DNA from: Candidatus Leptofilum proximum
Lineage (GTDB): Bacteria > Chloroflexota > Anaerolineae > Promineifilales > Promineifilaceae
DNA length: 64,000 nucleotides
Reading direction: 5' to 3'
Assembly: GCA_016710325.1 (NCBI GenBank)
Contig: JADJXK010000001.1
Coordinates: 2,046,001 to 2,110,000 of the forward strand
The notes under the pieces were generated by a model that saw only the letters and a program-made list of their open reading frames with translations, made no database searches and was not told the origin of the DNA. Below, piece after piece: positions 22,728-30,554 of the stretch. Made by a program: the position numbers and the translations under genes. Positions within the stretch are counted from its first letter, which is position 1. Each line of letters starts with the position of its first letter.

Positions 22728-23552
22728 ATGTTGCATACAACTCAAATTAACCCGGTCGCAAACGAGTTGGGAACGGGACAGGCGGCGGTACGGCCGTTAC
22801 TTAACTGGCAGACGACTTTCAGCTTTGGTTTACCGGCTTTGATGATGATCTTCAGCTTTCATTGGTTTATGCCCTGGCTGCAAACGCTGGGACTGACACC
22901 CTTTGAAAGCATCGTTGTCTCGCATACCGTTCCGATGGCCCTGCTGCTGGCGGCCACTTTAGTGATGTTTCATCGTGTTGATGGGTATCCATTGACGTGG
23001 GCAGTTTTGCGGCAGCGGCTGCGCTATCCAGCTTTGACTTGGCGAGCGGTGCTGCCAGGGCTGGGACTTTTCCTGATGTTGTTGGTGGGCTATGGTTTGT
23101 TCAATACGCTTAGCCAACTGCTCATTGCGCAGGGCTGGTTGCCCTTACCACAAGATTTACCTGCTTTGCTAGACCCACGTGTGACACTAACAACGGCCGT
23201 TTTGGATAACATGGTTGGCGGCCAGATTTCAGGTAACTGGGGCGTTATTTATTTGTACGTTGTCATGTTGAGCTTCAATGTTGTGGGCGAGGAACTGTGG
23301 TGGCGCGGTTACCTCTTGCCCCGGCAGGAAGTGCGGTACGGCCGTTTTGCCTGGGTCTGGCACGGGCTGCTCTGGACCGGTTTTCATCTCTTTAAATGGT
23401 GGGATTTAATTGGCTTGCTGCCGGTTTGCCTGGCTATCGCTTACATTTCGCAGCGGACCAAAAACAATTGGCCAGCCTTCATCGCTCACTTTTTGTTTAA
23501 TGGGTTGGGACTGCTGGGGGTGTTAACAGCCGTGCTCACAACAAGTGGTTAA
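22728..23552 (+). CDS. CPBP-family intramembrane metalloprotease
   Basis: The 274-residue integral membrane protein has about seven hydrophobic helices and the CPBP (Abi) signature: EELWWRGYLLPR (paired Glu and Arg, about residue 187), then GLLWTGFHLFKWW with the second motif's His, and a third motif with AHFLFNG. In characterised members these residues coordinate a metal and support CAAX-prenyl or other intramembrane proteolysis; many bacterial members are immunity or stress proteins. It follows the TetR gene and a matching operator, so expression is probably induced by the regulator's ligand. AAGGAGA precedes ATG 22728. Confidence 0.85.
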   Translation: MLHTTQINPVANELGTGQAAVRPLLNWQTTFSFGLPALMMIFSFHWFMPWLQTLGLTPFESIVVSHTVPMALLLAATLVMFHRVDGYPLTWAVLRQRLRYPALTWRAVLPGLGLFLMLLVGYGLFNTLSQLLIAQGWLPLPQDLPALLDPRVTLTTAVLDNMVGGQISGNWGVIYLYVVMLSFNVVGEELWWRGYLLPRQEVRYGRFAWVWHGLLWTGFHLFKWWDLIGLLPVCLAIAYISQRTKNNWPAFIAHFLFNGLGLLGVLTAVLTTSG

Positions 23553-23565
23553 AATTTTCTAGTTC

Positions 23566-23700
23566 TGACGGATTTTGTGGGATTTGACGTGAAGCGTGAA
23601 ACGTGATGGCTTTCTGGTCACGTTTCACGCATCACCGGCCGTAAACCCCCTGAATTCCCAAAGAGCCATCAGGTTTTTCAGAATCCCAACTCCTCTGGGC
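23566..23700. repeat. Dispersed hairpin repeat with GTGAAACGTGAT core, copy 1
   Basis: GCGTGAAACGTGATG pairs with the CACGTTTCACGCATCAC region 14 bases on, within a longer block that starts GATTTTGTGGG and ends with CCCAAAGAG. The same block recurs at 25385-25515, and parts recur near 32793-32850. The two full copies flank the ArsR/permease pair. Confidence 0.7.
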
Positions 23701-23752
23701 TGAATGAAAGAGTGGCTTGACAAGGCGCTGCGTTTCTGTTAAAGTACTATTC

Positions 23753-23768
23753 ATCGTAAAAATACGAT
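23753..23768 (+). promoter_or_regulatory. ArsR-type operator upstream of the repressor gene
   Basis: ATCGTA-AAAA-TACGAT is a perfect palindrome repeated exactly at 24226-24241. A TTGACA box lies upstream at 23717-23722 with TAAAGT 17 bp later, so the operator sits at the expected transcript start. Confidence 0.8.
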
Positions 23769-23797
23769 TTAGTGTTTGTTACAAGTGAGAAAGTGAT

Positions 23798-24124
23798 ATG
23801 AGCAAAGCGAGTGTAATGACTTTGGAACCTTGCTGCACGCTGGATATTTCTGGGGTTGAGCAAGACAGACTGGTGAAAATGTTTAAAGCGATTGGCAACC
23901 CCATACGCTTTGAAATCATGAAGTTCTTGGTGACGCACCCAACCTGCATCACCGGCGACATTGTGGATTATTTGCCCATTGCCCAGGCGACCGTTTCGCA
24001 GCATCTGAAAGTGCTGCGTGAAGCGGGCTGGATCGAAGGCACACTGCAAGGCCCGGCTACAAGCTACTGCCTGCACGAGGCAAATATTGGTTGGTTTAAA
24101 AGTAAAGTAGGCGAAATTTTCTAA
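23798..24124 (+). CDS. ArsR-family metal(loid)-responsive repressor
   Basis: The 108-residue protein has the ArsR winged helix-turn-helix: FKAIGNPIRFEIMKFL, then ITGDIVDYLPIAQATVSQHLKVLREAGWIEGTLQG. It lacks the ELCVCD motif of classical ArsR but has a Cys pair at residues 12-13 (LEPCCTLDIS), Cys in THPTCIT, and Cys in TSYCLHE, which could form a thiolate site for arsenic or another soft metal. Identical palindromes precede it and the following permease gene, so it most likely represses both. The sensing site is inference. Confidence 0.85.
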   Translation: MSKASVMTLEPCCTLDISGVEQDRLVKMFKAIGNPIRFEIMKFLVTHPTCITGDIVDYLPIAQATVSQHLKVLREAGWIEGTLQGPATSYCLHEANIGWFKSKVGEIF

Positions 24125-24129
24125 AATTA

Positions 24130-24193
24130 AGGTGCGATGCACTTTCATTAGCGAGTTTTACTGCGTTTCGCACGAGGCAAGTGCGTCGCACCT
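24130..24193. repeat. AGGTGCGACGCAC-type hairpin between repressor and permease genes
   Basis: AGGTGCGATGCACTT (24130-24144) and AAGTGCGTCGCACCT (24179-24193) are complementary at 14 of 15 positions. No T-run follows directly, though an A-rich and T8 tract lies at about 24205-24215. It may terminate or stabilise the ArsR message. Confidence 0.7.
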
Positions 24194-24225
24194 GTAGGGG
24201 CACAAATTTTTTTTTCGCCCAATCA

Positions 24226-24241
24226 ATCGTAAAAATACGAT
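24226..24241 (+). promoter_or_regulatory. ArsR-type operator upstream of the permease gene
   Basis: It is an exact copy of the 16-bp palindrome ATCGTA-AAAA-TACGAT at 23753-23768, located 12 bases before the permease ATG. Confidence 0.8.
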
Positions 24242-24253
24242 AAAGGATAGATA

Positions 24254-25360
24254 ATGATTACCGAATTGCAGTTTCTTTTTAACTTTGTGGTGGAGAGTTT
24301 GCTGAGCATCTGGCCGTATCTGCTCATCACCATTCCGGTGGCGGTGGCCGTGCAGTTGTCTGGCGCCTCCAGGTACATCCGGCGGGCTTTAACGGCACGT
24401 CCCATGCTGGCGATTGTGCTGGCAACGGCCGTTGGCGCCTTCAGCCCGTTTTGCTCCTGCACCGTTATCCCCGTGGTGGCCGCGCTGCTCATTGGTGGGG
24501 TGCCGCTGGCTCCGGTGATGGCCTTCTGGATTGCCTCGCCGTCGATGGACCCTGAAACGTTTTTCCTGAGCGTGGCTACGATTGGCTGGAACATGGCCGT
24601 CTGGCGCCTGGCCGCTACCCTGGTGCTGAGCCTGGCTGCGGGCTACGTGACCCACCTGGCCGTCAGCCGCAGCTGGCTTGGCGAGCAAATTTTGCGCGAC
24701 AAAGCCTCGGCACAAGCGGTTTCTGTTGTCTCCCTCACCGACCGGTTGGTGGCTGGCTGGCGCAAATTTGTGGCCTGGTTGGGTGAACTGGTACCGTCGC
24801 AAACCGTCCTGGCCACATCGAGCGGCATCAGCTTTGGCTCACCATCACCTGAACCGGCTGAGACGGCCAGCTGCTCCGGGGAGACTACCTGCGCTGTTCC
24901 CGTTGAGAGCGAGGCCGCCAGCTGTGGCACCAGCTGCGCCGTGCCGCAGCCCTTCAAAAAGCGGCTGCTCCAGGAAACGTGGGCGGCCACCTCGCTGGTA
25001 CTGCGTTTTATGCTGCTGGCGTTTGTTTTGGAAGCGCTCATCATCCGCTATGTTCCGGCGGTGTGGATTACTGGTCTGCTGGGGCAGCAAAATCCGCTGG
25101 CGATTGTGTGGGCCGCGCTGATCGGCGTGCCGGTGTACACCAGCAACCTGGCCGCTTTGCCGATGGTCAGCGGCCTACTGGCCCAGGGCATGAATCCGGC
25201 AGCGGGCCTGGCGTTCCTGGTGGCCGGCCCGACCACGACGCTGCCCGCCATGACGGCCGTCTGGCAGCTGGCCTCGCGCCGGGTGTTTGTGCTCTACGTG
25301 GCCTTTGCCCTGGTCGGGGCGGTGGTGGCCGGTTACACGTACCAGCTGTTTGCTGGATGA
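24254..25360 (+). CDS. UPF0718/ArsP-type permease with a cysteine-rich cytoplasmic loop
   Basis: The 368-residue membrane protein has about eight helices and the permease-family signature FSPFCSCTVIPVVAALLIGG followed by PVMAFWIASPSMDPE. Members include ArsP, which exports trivalent organoarsenicals. The large central loop (about residues 190-235) contains four extra cysteines in two groups, SCSGETTC and SCGTSC, likely to bind a soft metal before export. The second half repeats the fold (GVPVYTSNLAALPMVSGLLAQG). The upstream operator is identical to that of the ArsR gene, so the pair forms an induced efflux unit. The substrate, organoarsenic or another metal(loid), is not fixed by sequence. 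Confidence 0.8.
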   Translation: MITELQFLFNFVVESLLSIWPYLLITIPVAVAVQLSGASRYIRRALTARPMLAIVLATAVGAFSPFCSCTVIPVVAALLIGGVPLAPVMAFWIASPSMDPETFFLSVATIGWNMAVWRLAATLVLSLAAGYVTHLAVSRSWLGEQILRDKASAQAVSVVSLTDRLVAGWRKFVAWLGELVPSQTVLATSSGISFGSPSPEPAETASCSGETTCAVPVESEAASCGTSCAVPQPFKKRLLQETWAATSLVLRFMLLAFVLEALIIRYVPAVWITGLLGQQNPLAIVWAALIGVPVYTSNLAALPMVSGLLAQGMNPAAGLAFLVAGPTTTLPAMTAVWQLASRRVFVLYVAFALVGAVVAGYTYQLFAG

Positions 25361-25384
25361 GATGGGTGGTTTACGGCCGTATCC

Positions 25385-25515
25385 TGAAAAGTGGGTCTTC
25401 GGGATTTTGTGGGGTTGGGCGTGAAACGTGATGCGTGAAACGTGATGCCTCTCTGGTTACGTTTCACGTTTCACGCATCACGGCTTGTCAACCCCGAAGT
25501 TCCTAAAGAGCGTGA
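25385..25515. repeat. Dispersed hairpin repeat with GTGAAACGTGAT core, copy 2
   Basis: It contains tandem GCGTGAAACGTGAT words with a near-complementary CACGTTTCACGCATCAC arm, inside an outer imperfect pairing of GGGATTTTGTGGGGTTG with CAACCCCGAAGTTCC. It aligns with copy 1 at 23566-23700. Confidence 0.7.
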
Positions 25516-25548
25516 AAAGTTTGGCGGGATACGGCCGTATTTCCCCTG

Positions 25549-25908
25549 CTATTCTCCGTGCACCAGCCCAAGCTCAGCGGCCAGATCGTAGAAATGTTTC
25601 GCCTGGGCGGCGTCCCCCATTTGTTCCAAAGCATACCCCAAATTGACGTACAAGGAGGGCATGAAGCTCTCTACCAACGCAGCTTCGGCGCGATTGGCGT
25701 GTTCGACGGCCGTTTGGTGCCAGAACAGTGCCTCTGCCGCGGTTTGCGTCAGGTGCCCCACGTAATGCGCCGCGATGCACTTTTCGTAATCGTCTGCGGC
25801 GCAGGCCCATGCCTCGGCATAGCGCTGCCGCGCCGTATCAATTTGCTTCTGGAACTCCAGTTGTGTGCCTTCTGCACAAAGGGCTATCGCTGGTCTGCTT
25901 AAGTCCAC
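25549..25908 (-). CDS. Small TPR-like helical-repeat protein
   Basis: The 119-residue protein is made of paired amphipathic helices with tetratricopeptide spacing: ARQRYAEAWACAADDYEKCIAAHYVGHL, then HQTAVEHANRA, then SLYVNLGYALEQMGDAAQAKHFYDLAAELG. The last pair matches the TPR consensus (N-L-G, A..Q.G....A, Y..A). It has no signal or membrane segment, so it should be a cytosolic protein-protein interaction module of three repeats. It lies downstream of the alpha/beta hydrolase on the same strand, about 32 bases away, and may be co-transcribed. No partner can be named. Confidence 0.7.
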   Translation of the reverse strand: MDLSRPAIALCAEGTQLEFQKQIDTARQRYAEAWACAADDYEKCIAAHYVGHLTQTAAEALFWHQTAVEHANRAEAALVESFMPSLYVNLGYALEQMGDAAQAKHFYDLAAELGLVHGE

Positions 25909-25940
25909 GGCAATCTGACTCCTGCTCTCTCCCCAAGGGT

Positions 25941-26831
25941 TTACTGGAGAAATGCTTCGTTTAGAAAGTGCAACACCTTTTCGGGATACTCATCCGGCCG
26001 GGCAAACAATCCCTTACCGTGGTGAGCTTCAGGAATCCACCACATCGCTTTGGGCTCATTTGCTGCCTGGTAATAGGCACTGGCGATGCGGTATTCGGGT
26101 CCCTGTTCTCCTCCGGCGACAATGAAGAGGACAGGTTTAGGGGCTATATCACCGACCAGTTCAACAACGGCCGTTGGCTCCACTACCCCCGTCCGCCATT
26201 CCGTTGCCTTATTTACAATCACGTTGCCCACACGCAGGGCGACCTCATAAGCATTGGCCGCCTCCGGCGCATCCTGATTGTTAACAATACCTGGCCCATC
26301 CGCCACCACTGCCTCAATTTGCTCGATCTGAGCCGCAGCCCGCAGAGCAACCTGGCCGCCAGTAGAAAATCCCAAAATGGCCAGGTGATCCAGGCGATCG
26401 CCCTCCTCCGCGGCCAGGAACTTGACCGCCGCGGCCACATCGTCCACATCGGCCCAACCGCCAGAGCGAAAGCGGCTGCTGCTTTCGCCGTGTCCGCGCA
26501 GGTCATAGAGCAAGACGCCATAACCTGACTGGACCAAAAATTCAGCGTGGTTCAACATAGCCAGACGATTGTTGTCGTACCCGTGAAGCAAAATAACCAC
26601 GGTGCCGTTCTGCGGTGGCACGTACCAGCCAGATAACACCACCTCATTGGTGGAAGGAATAGTAACGTCACGGTAATCCATATTTTTATCCGGCGGAAAC
26701 TCGGGATGGCTGGGCGCAGGCTGTGTCCAGTACCAGATTGTGGCCGCGAAGTACGCCACGTAAGCAAGAATCAAAAATGCCACAAGCCCAAACCCGAGGA
26801 GCTTTGCCCAGTAAAGGAGACGTTTTTTCAT
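25941..26831 (-). CDS. Membrane-anchored alpha/beta hydrolase
   Basis: The 296-residue protein starts at ATG 26831 behind AAGGA and has an N-terminal membrane helix (about 10-32) that should anchor the catalytic domain outside. The hydrolase fold is clear: VVILLHGYDNN (oxyanion strand), LLYDLRGHGES, and the nucleophile elbow GFSTGG (Ser about 158). The acid is probably in the PVLFIVAGGEQGPEY region, and the His is in IPEAHHGKG. It resembles prolyl-oligopeptidase-like or esterase members; the substrate is unknown. It is followed by the TPR-like gene and preceded by the pseudo-PBP gene, 34 bases away, so all may share one minus-strand transcript. Confidence 0.85.
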   Translation of the reverse strand: MKKRLLYWAKLLGFGLVAFLILAYVAYFAATIWYWTQPAPSHPEFPPDKNMDYRDVTIPSTNEVVLSGWYVPPQNGTVVILLHGYDNNRLAMLNHAEFLVQSGYGVLLYDLRGHGESSSRFRSGGWADVDDVAAAVKFLAAEEGDRLDHLAILGFSTGGQVALRAAAQIEQIEAVVADGPGIVNNQDAPEAANAYEVALRVGNVIVNKATEWRTGVVEPTAVVELVGDIAPKPVLFIVAGGEQGPEYRIASAYYQAANEPKAMWWIPEAHHGKGLFARPDEYPEKVLHFLNEAFLQ

Positions 26832-26865
26832 GATGTTCAATCCTTGTGATAGCTGTGATGGTTAT

Positions 26866-28221
26866 TTAGGGACCTGGCTGACTGGCGGCCACGGCCGTTT
26901 CCAAGCCCACCCCAATCGCCTGCACCACTGCCAAATCCTCACTGTTCTCCACCACAACAACGATGGCAACCTGCGGCTGGTTGGCGGGGGTGAGGGCCAG
27001 GTACCAGCCGTTGCGGCTCTCCGGGCCAGACAAGGCGGAGACGGTGAAGCTGAGCGTGCCATTTGCGTCGAGCAGCTGGCGAATGTCCCGCGCGGCGCGG
27101 CTGGTGATCGCATCACCGGCGCTGGGTGTGGTGGGCTGGGCCTGCATGGTGCCGCTTTCATCTTGAACGGCCGTTACCAAGCGCGGGGTGGGTAAACGGC
27201 CGTCATTGCCCAACGCCGCCAGCGCCAGGGCCACCTGGAGCGGCGAAACAGTCAGATTGTCCTGGCCAATGCCCGCCTGCAGCGGGTCGGCCAGCGGTTC
27301 CTGCTCGGGCACCTCGGTATTTAGCGGCAGCTCTGGCGGCGATGTGAGGCCAAAGCGCATAAAGATAGCGTCGAGAACGGCCAGACCCAGCCGGTCGGCC
27401 AGGTCTTGCATGGGGCCGGGGCAGCGGTGACGCAGCACGTCGGCCCAGGTAGCGTCATCAGGTGGGATGGTCTGGCACCGTTTCACCTCGCCGTTGACGG
27501 GCACCGGGCGGTTGGCGTTGAGCACCGTGCCATTTAGCTGAATACGATCAGCGTCCAGCGCGGCCGCCAAAATGAACGGTTGCAAAACCATGCCAGGCTG
27601 GTACTGTCCCTGTACCGCCCGGTTCAGCAGGGGGGCGGTTTCATCTTCTACCAGCTCATCGAAGTTTTCATCCAGGCGGTTGGGGTTGTAGCCGGGATGG
27701 CTCACCATCGCCAGTACGTCGCCCGTGGTGACCTCCAACAGCACCAACGCCCCTTGCGCATTACCGAACAGTGCTTCGGCGGTGGCTTGCAGCTCGGCGT
27801 CGAGGGTAAGCTGTACGTCGCGCCCAATTTGCGGCGCGTGCAGGAGTTGTTGGTTGAAAACGGCCGTCACCGACGCCTCATCCCCGCGCAATACCGCATC
27901 GTAGCCTGCCTCGATGCCCGCCGTGCCGTGGCGGAAGCTGTAGTAGCCCACCGCTGGCCCGATGGTTTCGAACGGGTAGGTGCGCACCAGCGCCTCGGGC
28001 TGGCCGACGGTGTGGGCCAGAACCGTGCCGTTCCGGTCCAAAATACGGCCGCGCTGAATGCGCAGCTCTGCCTCCACCAGCCGGGGATTGTCGTCGCGGG
28101 CCAGGATGGCATCGCTGCGCACCACGCCCCAGAACGCCAGCGATACGGCCACAGCCAGGAAACTCACCAGGATGGCGCGCTGCATTTTGTGGAGGTGGGT
28201 TTGGGGTGAATCGTTGTTCAT
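26866..28221 (-). CDS. Class B penicillin-binding protein homologue lacking all three transpeptidase motifs
   Basis: The 451-residue protein has the class B PBP layout: N-terminal membrane helix (about 14-33), RGRILDRNGTVLA (about 57-69), the VQLTLDAELQATAE start of the transpeptidase domain, and GIGQDNLTVSPLQVALA (about 317-333). However, the catalytic positions are altered. The SxxK site in the Y-x-P-G-S-T-F-K context reads YQPGMVLQ (Met211, Gln214), the SxN region reads RHRCPGP (about 265-270), and the KTG region reads LSGPESRNGWYLAL (about 398-410). It therefore cannot acylate by the known mechanism. It sits directly downstream of a SEDS gene and probably acts as the SEDS partner or activator without cross-linking. 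There is no frameshift, and the frame is conserved throughout. Confidence 0.85.
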   Translation of the reverse strand: MNNDSPQTHLHKMQRAILVSFLAVAVSLAFWGVVRSDAILARDDNPRLVEAELRIQRGRILDRNGTVLAHTVGQPEALVRTYPFETIGPAVGYYSFRHGTAGIEAGYDAVLRGDEASVTAVFNQQLLHAPQIGRDVQLTLDAELQATAEALFGNAQGALVLLEVTTGDVLAMVSHPGYNPNRLDENFDELVEDETAPLLNRAVQGQYQPGMVLQPFILAAALDADRIQLNGTVLNANRPVPVNGEVKRCQTIPPDDATWADVLRHRCPGPMQDLADRLGLAVLDAIFMRFGLTSPPELPLNTEVPEQEPLADPLQAGIGQDNLTVSPLQVALALAALGNDGRLPTPRLVTAVQDESGTMQAQPTTPSAGDAITSRAARDIRQLLDANGTLSFTVSALSGPESRNGWYLALTPANQPQVAIVVVVENSEDLAVVQAIGVGLETAVAASQPGP

Positions 28222-28250
28222 TAAGAGGTAATTGGTAATTGGATAACTGG

Positions 28251-28295
28251 GTAATTGGGTAATTGAGCATAATAGTTACCCAATTACTCAATTAC
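28251..28295. repeat. Intergenic hairpin of the TAATTGGG family, between SEDS and pseudo-PBP genes
   Basis: GTAATTGGGTAATTG (28251-28265) pairs with CAATTACTCAATTAC (28281-28295) with one or two mismatches, and further TAATTGG words lie just upstream. The SEDS stop codon is within it. It could attenuate transcription into the pseudo-PBP gene. Confidence 0.7.
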
Positions 28296-29602
28296 AAATA
28301 AATCTGCCTGCTTTTGGTCGAGAGATACAACAGCAATCCGGCCATGACGTGGCTAATGAACATGGAGCTGCCGCCGTAGCTCACAAAGGGTAGCGTCACG
28401 CCGGTCAGGGGCAGCAGCTTGGTTACCCCGGCCATGATGAGAAACGCCTGGGCTGCCAGCAAAATAGTGATTCCGGCGGCGAGGTAGCGGCGAAACGGCC
28501 GTTCCGCCAGCAGCGCCAGCCGCATCCCCCGGTGGGTCAGCAGGGCAAAACAGCCCACCACGCCCAGACTGCCAATCAGCCCCCACTCCTCGGCAATGGC
28601 GGCAAAAACAAAATCGGAGTGAACCACCGGGATGTACTGCGGGAAGCCCTGGCCGATGCCCTGCCCCCAAATGCCGCCTGCGGCCACGGCGTACAGCGAC
28701 TGCACAATCTGGAAGGCATCAGCATCGGCGTCTGGCCACGGGTTCCACCAGGCATCGATGCGCAGCGTGACCAGGCTAAAGGCCAGGTAGGCAAACAGCC
28801 CGGCCAGCAGCAGCAGCCCCACGCCGCCCGCCACAATGCGCCAATCGCCCGTGGCCAGGTAGAGCAGGCTCAGAAAAACGATGAAAAAGAGGGTCGCCGC
28901 GCCTAAATCGCGCTGCCACACCAGCAGAATCATACAAAAGCCCCACATCAGCAGCAGCGGGGCCAGGTAAGAGATGCGTTGGAAACGGCCGTTGCCCGCC
29001 AATCGCCCCACCGTCTCCCGCTCATCAAAATAGCTGGCCAGGAAGATGACCAGCAGCAGCTTGAGCAGCTCCGACGGTTGGAAGTAGACTGGCGTGAGGA
29101 AGGGAATAGGCAGGCGCAGCCAGTAGCGGGCTACGCTGGCGCCTGTGGGATTGATGCCAAACAGCAGCGTGGCCACCAGCAGGAGGATGCCCAGCAGCAG
29201 CAGCGTGTAGCGATAGCGGCGCAGCCAGCGCAGGTTACGCGGCAGCAGGGTGATGCCGACGAGAACGGCCGTACCCAACACCACCCACACTACCTGCCGC
29301 AGTAAAAAGTTGGGTGCGAGACGGTCTTGCAGCACAATGCCCCAACCCGTCAGCAGGCCCACGAGGGGCAGCAAAAAGGGATCGTGGTCTGGCGCATAAC
29401 GATGCAGCAGCCAGACGGCCGTTCCCTGCGCCGCCAGCCAGCAAAGCGGCCCCCACAACGTGCTGCCGTTGATACGGCCGTCGCGCGCCAGGCCCAGCGC
29501 CAGGGCATTGCTAAACACAAACAAGGCCGCCACGAACAAAAGAATCGGTTCGGAACGGCCGTGTTCCTCATCAAGCCGGTAAGAAAAAGAGAGGCTGTGC
29601 AT
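28292..29602 (-). CDS. SEDS-family peptidoglycan glycosyltransferase (FtsW/RodA/SpoVE)
   Basis: The 436-residue protein has about ten transmembrane helices and SEDS landmarks: FQPSELLKLLLVIFLASYF, the VWQRDLGAATLFF segment with the catalytic-region Asp, QSLYAVAAGGIWGQGIGQG, HSDFVFAAIAEEWGLIG, and the C-terminal GVTLPFVSYGGSSMF. It should polymerise glycan strands from lipid II in the cytoplasmic membrane, normally with a class B PBP that cross-links. Here the adjacent PBP gene has lost its active-site motifs. The gene is 18 bases downstream of the MTA phosphorylase gene. Whether it is a RodA-like elongation or FtsW-like division member cannot be decided. Confidence 0.9.
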   Translation of the reverse strand: MHSLSFSYRLDEEHGRSEPILLFVAALFVFSNALALGLARDGRINGSTLWGPLCWLAAQGTAVWLLHRYAPDHDPFLLPLVGLLTGWGIVLQDRLAPNFLLRQVVWVVLGTAVLVGITLLPRNLRWLRRYRYTLLLLGILLLVATLLFGINPTGASVARYWLRLPIPFLTPVYFQPSELLKLLLVIFLASYFDERETVGRLAGNGRFQRISYLAPLLLMWGFCMILLVWQRDLGAATLFFIVFLSLLYLATGDWRIVAGGVGLLLLAGLFAYLAFSLVTLRIDAWWNPWPDADADAFQIVQSLYAVAAGGIWGQGIGQGFPQYIPVVHSDFVFAAIAEEWGLIGSLGVVGCFALLTHRGMRLALLAERPFRRYLAAGITILLAAQAFLIMAGVTKLLPLTGVTLPFVSYGGSSMFISHVMAGLLLYLSTKSRQIYL

Positions 29603-29620
29603 AAAGCCAGGACGGGGGTG

Positions 29621-30487
29621 TCAGTCCAGGTACTTGCCAACCAGCGGGGCTAAATCCTGCTTCAGCTGCGCGGGAATGCGGCTGCGGTTGGTGATGATGG
29701 CATCCTTGAGCGTGTGGTGCGTCGGGAAGTCACCGGCCCACTCATTCATGGTGCGTACCAGGCGCCCGATGGCATCTTGGGCGATCTGCGTATTCTTGTG
29801 CAGCGTCTGGACCACCATGTCTACCGTCACCGGTCCCTCGCTTTCATGCCAGACGTCGTAATCGGTGACGTGGGCCATCACGCCGTAGGCGATTTCCGCC
29901 TCAGCGGCCAAAAATGCTTCCGGGCTGGTGGTCATGCCGATGATGCTCATGCCCCACTGCCGGTACAGGACGGACTCACCCTTGGTGCTGAAACGCGGCC
30001 CTTCGATGGTGATGAACGTGCCGCCTTCATGCACCGTGCCACCGGCCGCGCGGCAGCAGTGGGCAATGGCCCGGTTCATCTCTGGCGAAAACGAGCAGGC
30101 CAGGCTCACATGGGCCACCAGGCCTTTTTCAAAAAAGGAGCTCTGGCGATTTTTGGTGTGATCAAACAGCTGGTCAGGCACCACAATGTGGCCGGGGGCA
30201 TAATCTTCCCGCAGGGAACCGCAGGCGCTGACGGAGATGATGTAGCGCACGCCCAGGGTTTTGAGGGCAAAGATGTTGGCCCGGTAGGGAACTTCGCTGG
30301 GGTTCAGCACGTGGCCACGGCCGTGCCGGGGCAAAAACGCCACGCGACGGCCGTACAGCGTACCCACCATAATGGCATCAGACGGCTTGCCAAACGGCGT
30401 ATCCACCGTCAACTCTTCCCGGTTGGTCAGGGCCTCTATTTCATAGAGACCGCTGCCCCCAATCACTGCTAATTCAATGTCAGACAA
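29621..30487 (-). CDS. mtnP: S-methyl-5'-thioadenosine phosphorylase
   Basis: The 288-residue protein belongs to the purine-nucleoside-phosphorylase family-2 group. Visible motifs are IGGSGLYEIEAL (phosphate and ribose site), FLPRHGRGHVLNPSEVPYRAN (phosphate-binding His-Arg), ISVSACGSLRED, GGTFITIEGPRFSTKGES, and the base site in SIIGMTTSPEAFLAAEAEIAY followed by TDYDVWHESEGPVT. It cleaves methylthioadenosine with phosphate to adenine and methylthioribose-1-phosphate in methionine salvage. The length fits the family. It is upstream of the SEDS gene on the same strand, which is probably coincidental operon sharing. Inosine-type specificity is less likely but possible. Confidence 0.92.
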   Translation of the reverse strand: MSDIELAVIGGSGLYEIEALTNREELTVDTPFGKPSDAIMVGTLYGRRVAFLPRHGRGHVLNPSEVPYRANIFALKTLGVRYIISVSACGSLREDYAPGHIVVPDQLFDHTKNRQSSFFEKGLVAHVSLACSFSPEMNRAIAHCCRAAGGTVHEGGTFITIEGPRFSTKGESVLYRQWGMSIIGMTTSPEAFLAAEAEIAYGVMAHVTDYDVWHESEGPVTVDMVVQTLHKNTQIAQDAIGRLVRTMNEWAGDFPTHHTLKDAIITNRSRIPAQLKQDLAPLVGKYLD

Positions 30488-30505
30488 CTTCTTCTCCCTT
30501 CCTAA

Positions 30506-30545
30506 CAGAACACGGATTCAACGGATGACACGGATCAAAATCTGT
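30506..30545. repeat. CACGGATTCAACGGATGACACGGAT-type dispersed repeat
   Basis: Repeated CGGAT words lie between the phosphorylase and bactofilin-like genes. The tract is of the same general class as the CACAGAT repeat at 9196-9240. Confidence 0.5.
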
Positions 30546-30554
30546 CGTGGTGGT

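Noticed and set aside
28292..28295. Reading the altered PBP as a frameshifted active enzyme
   Set aside because: The frame is continuous through all landmark regions and no alternative frame restores SxxK, SxN or KTG, so the motif losses are substitutions.
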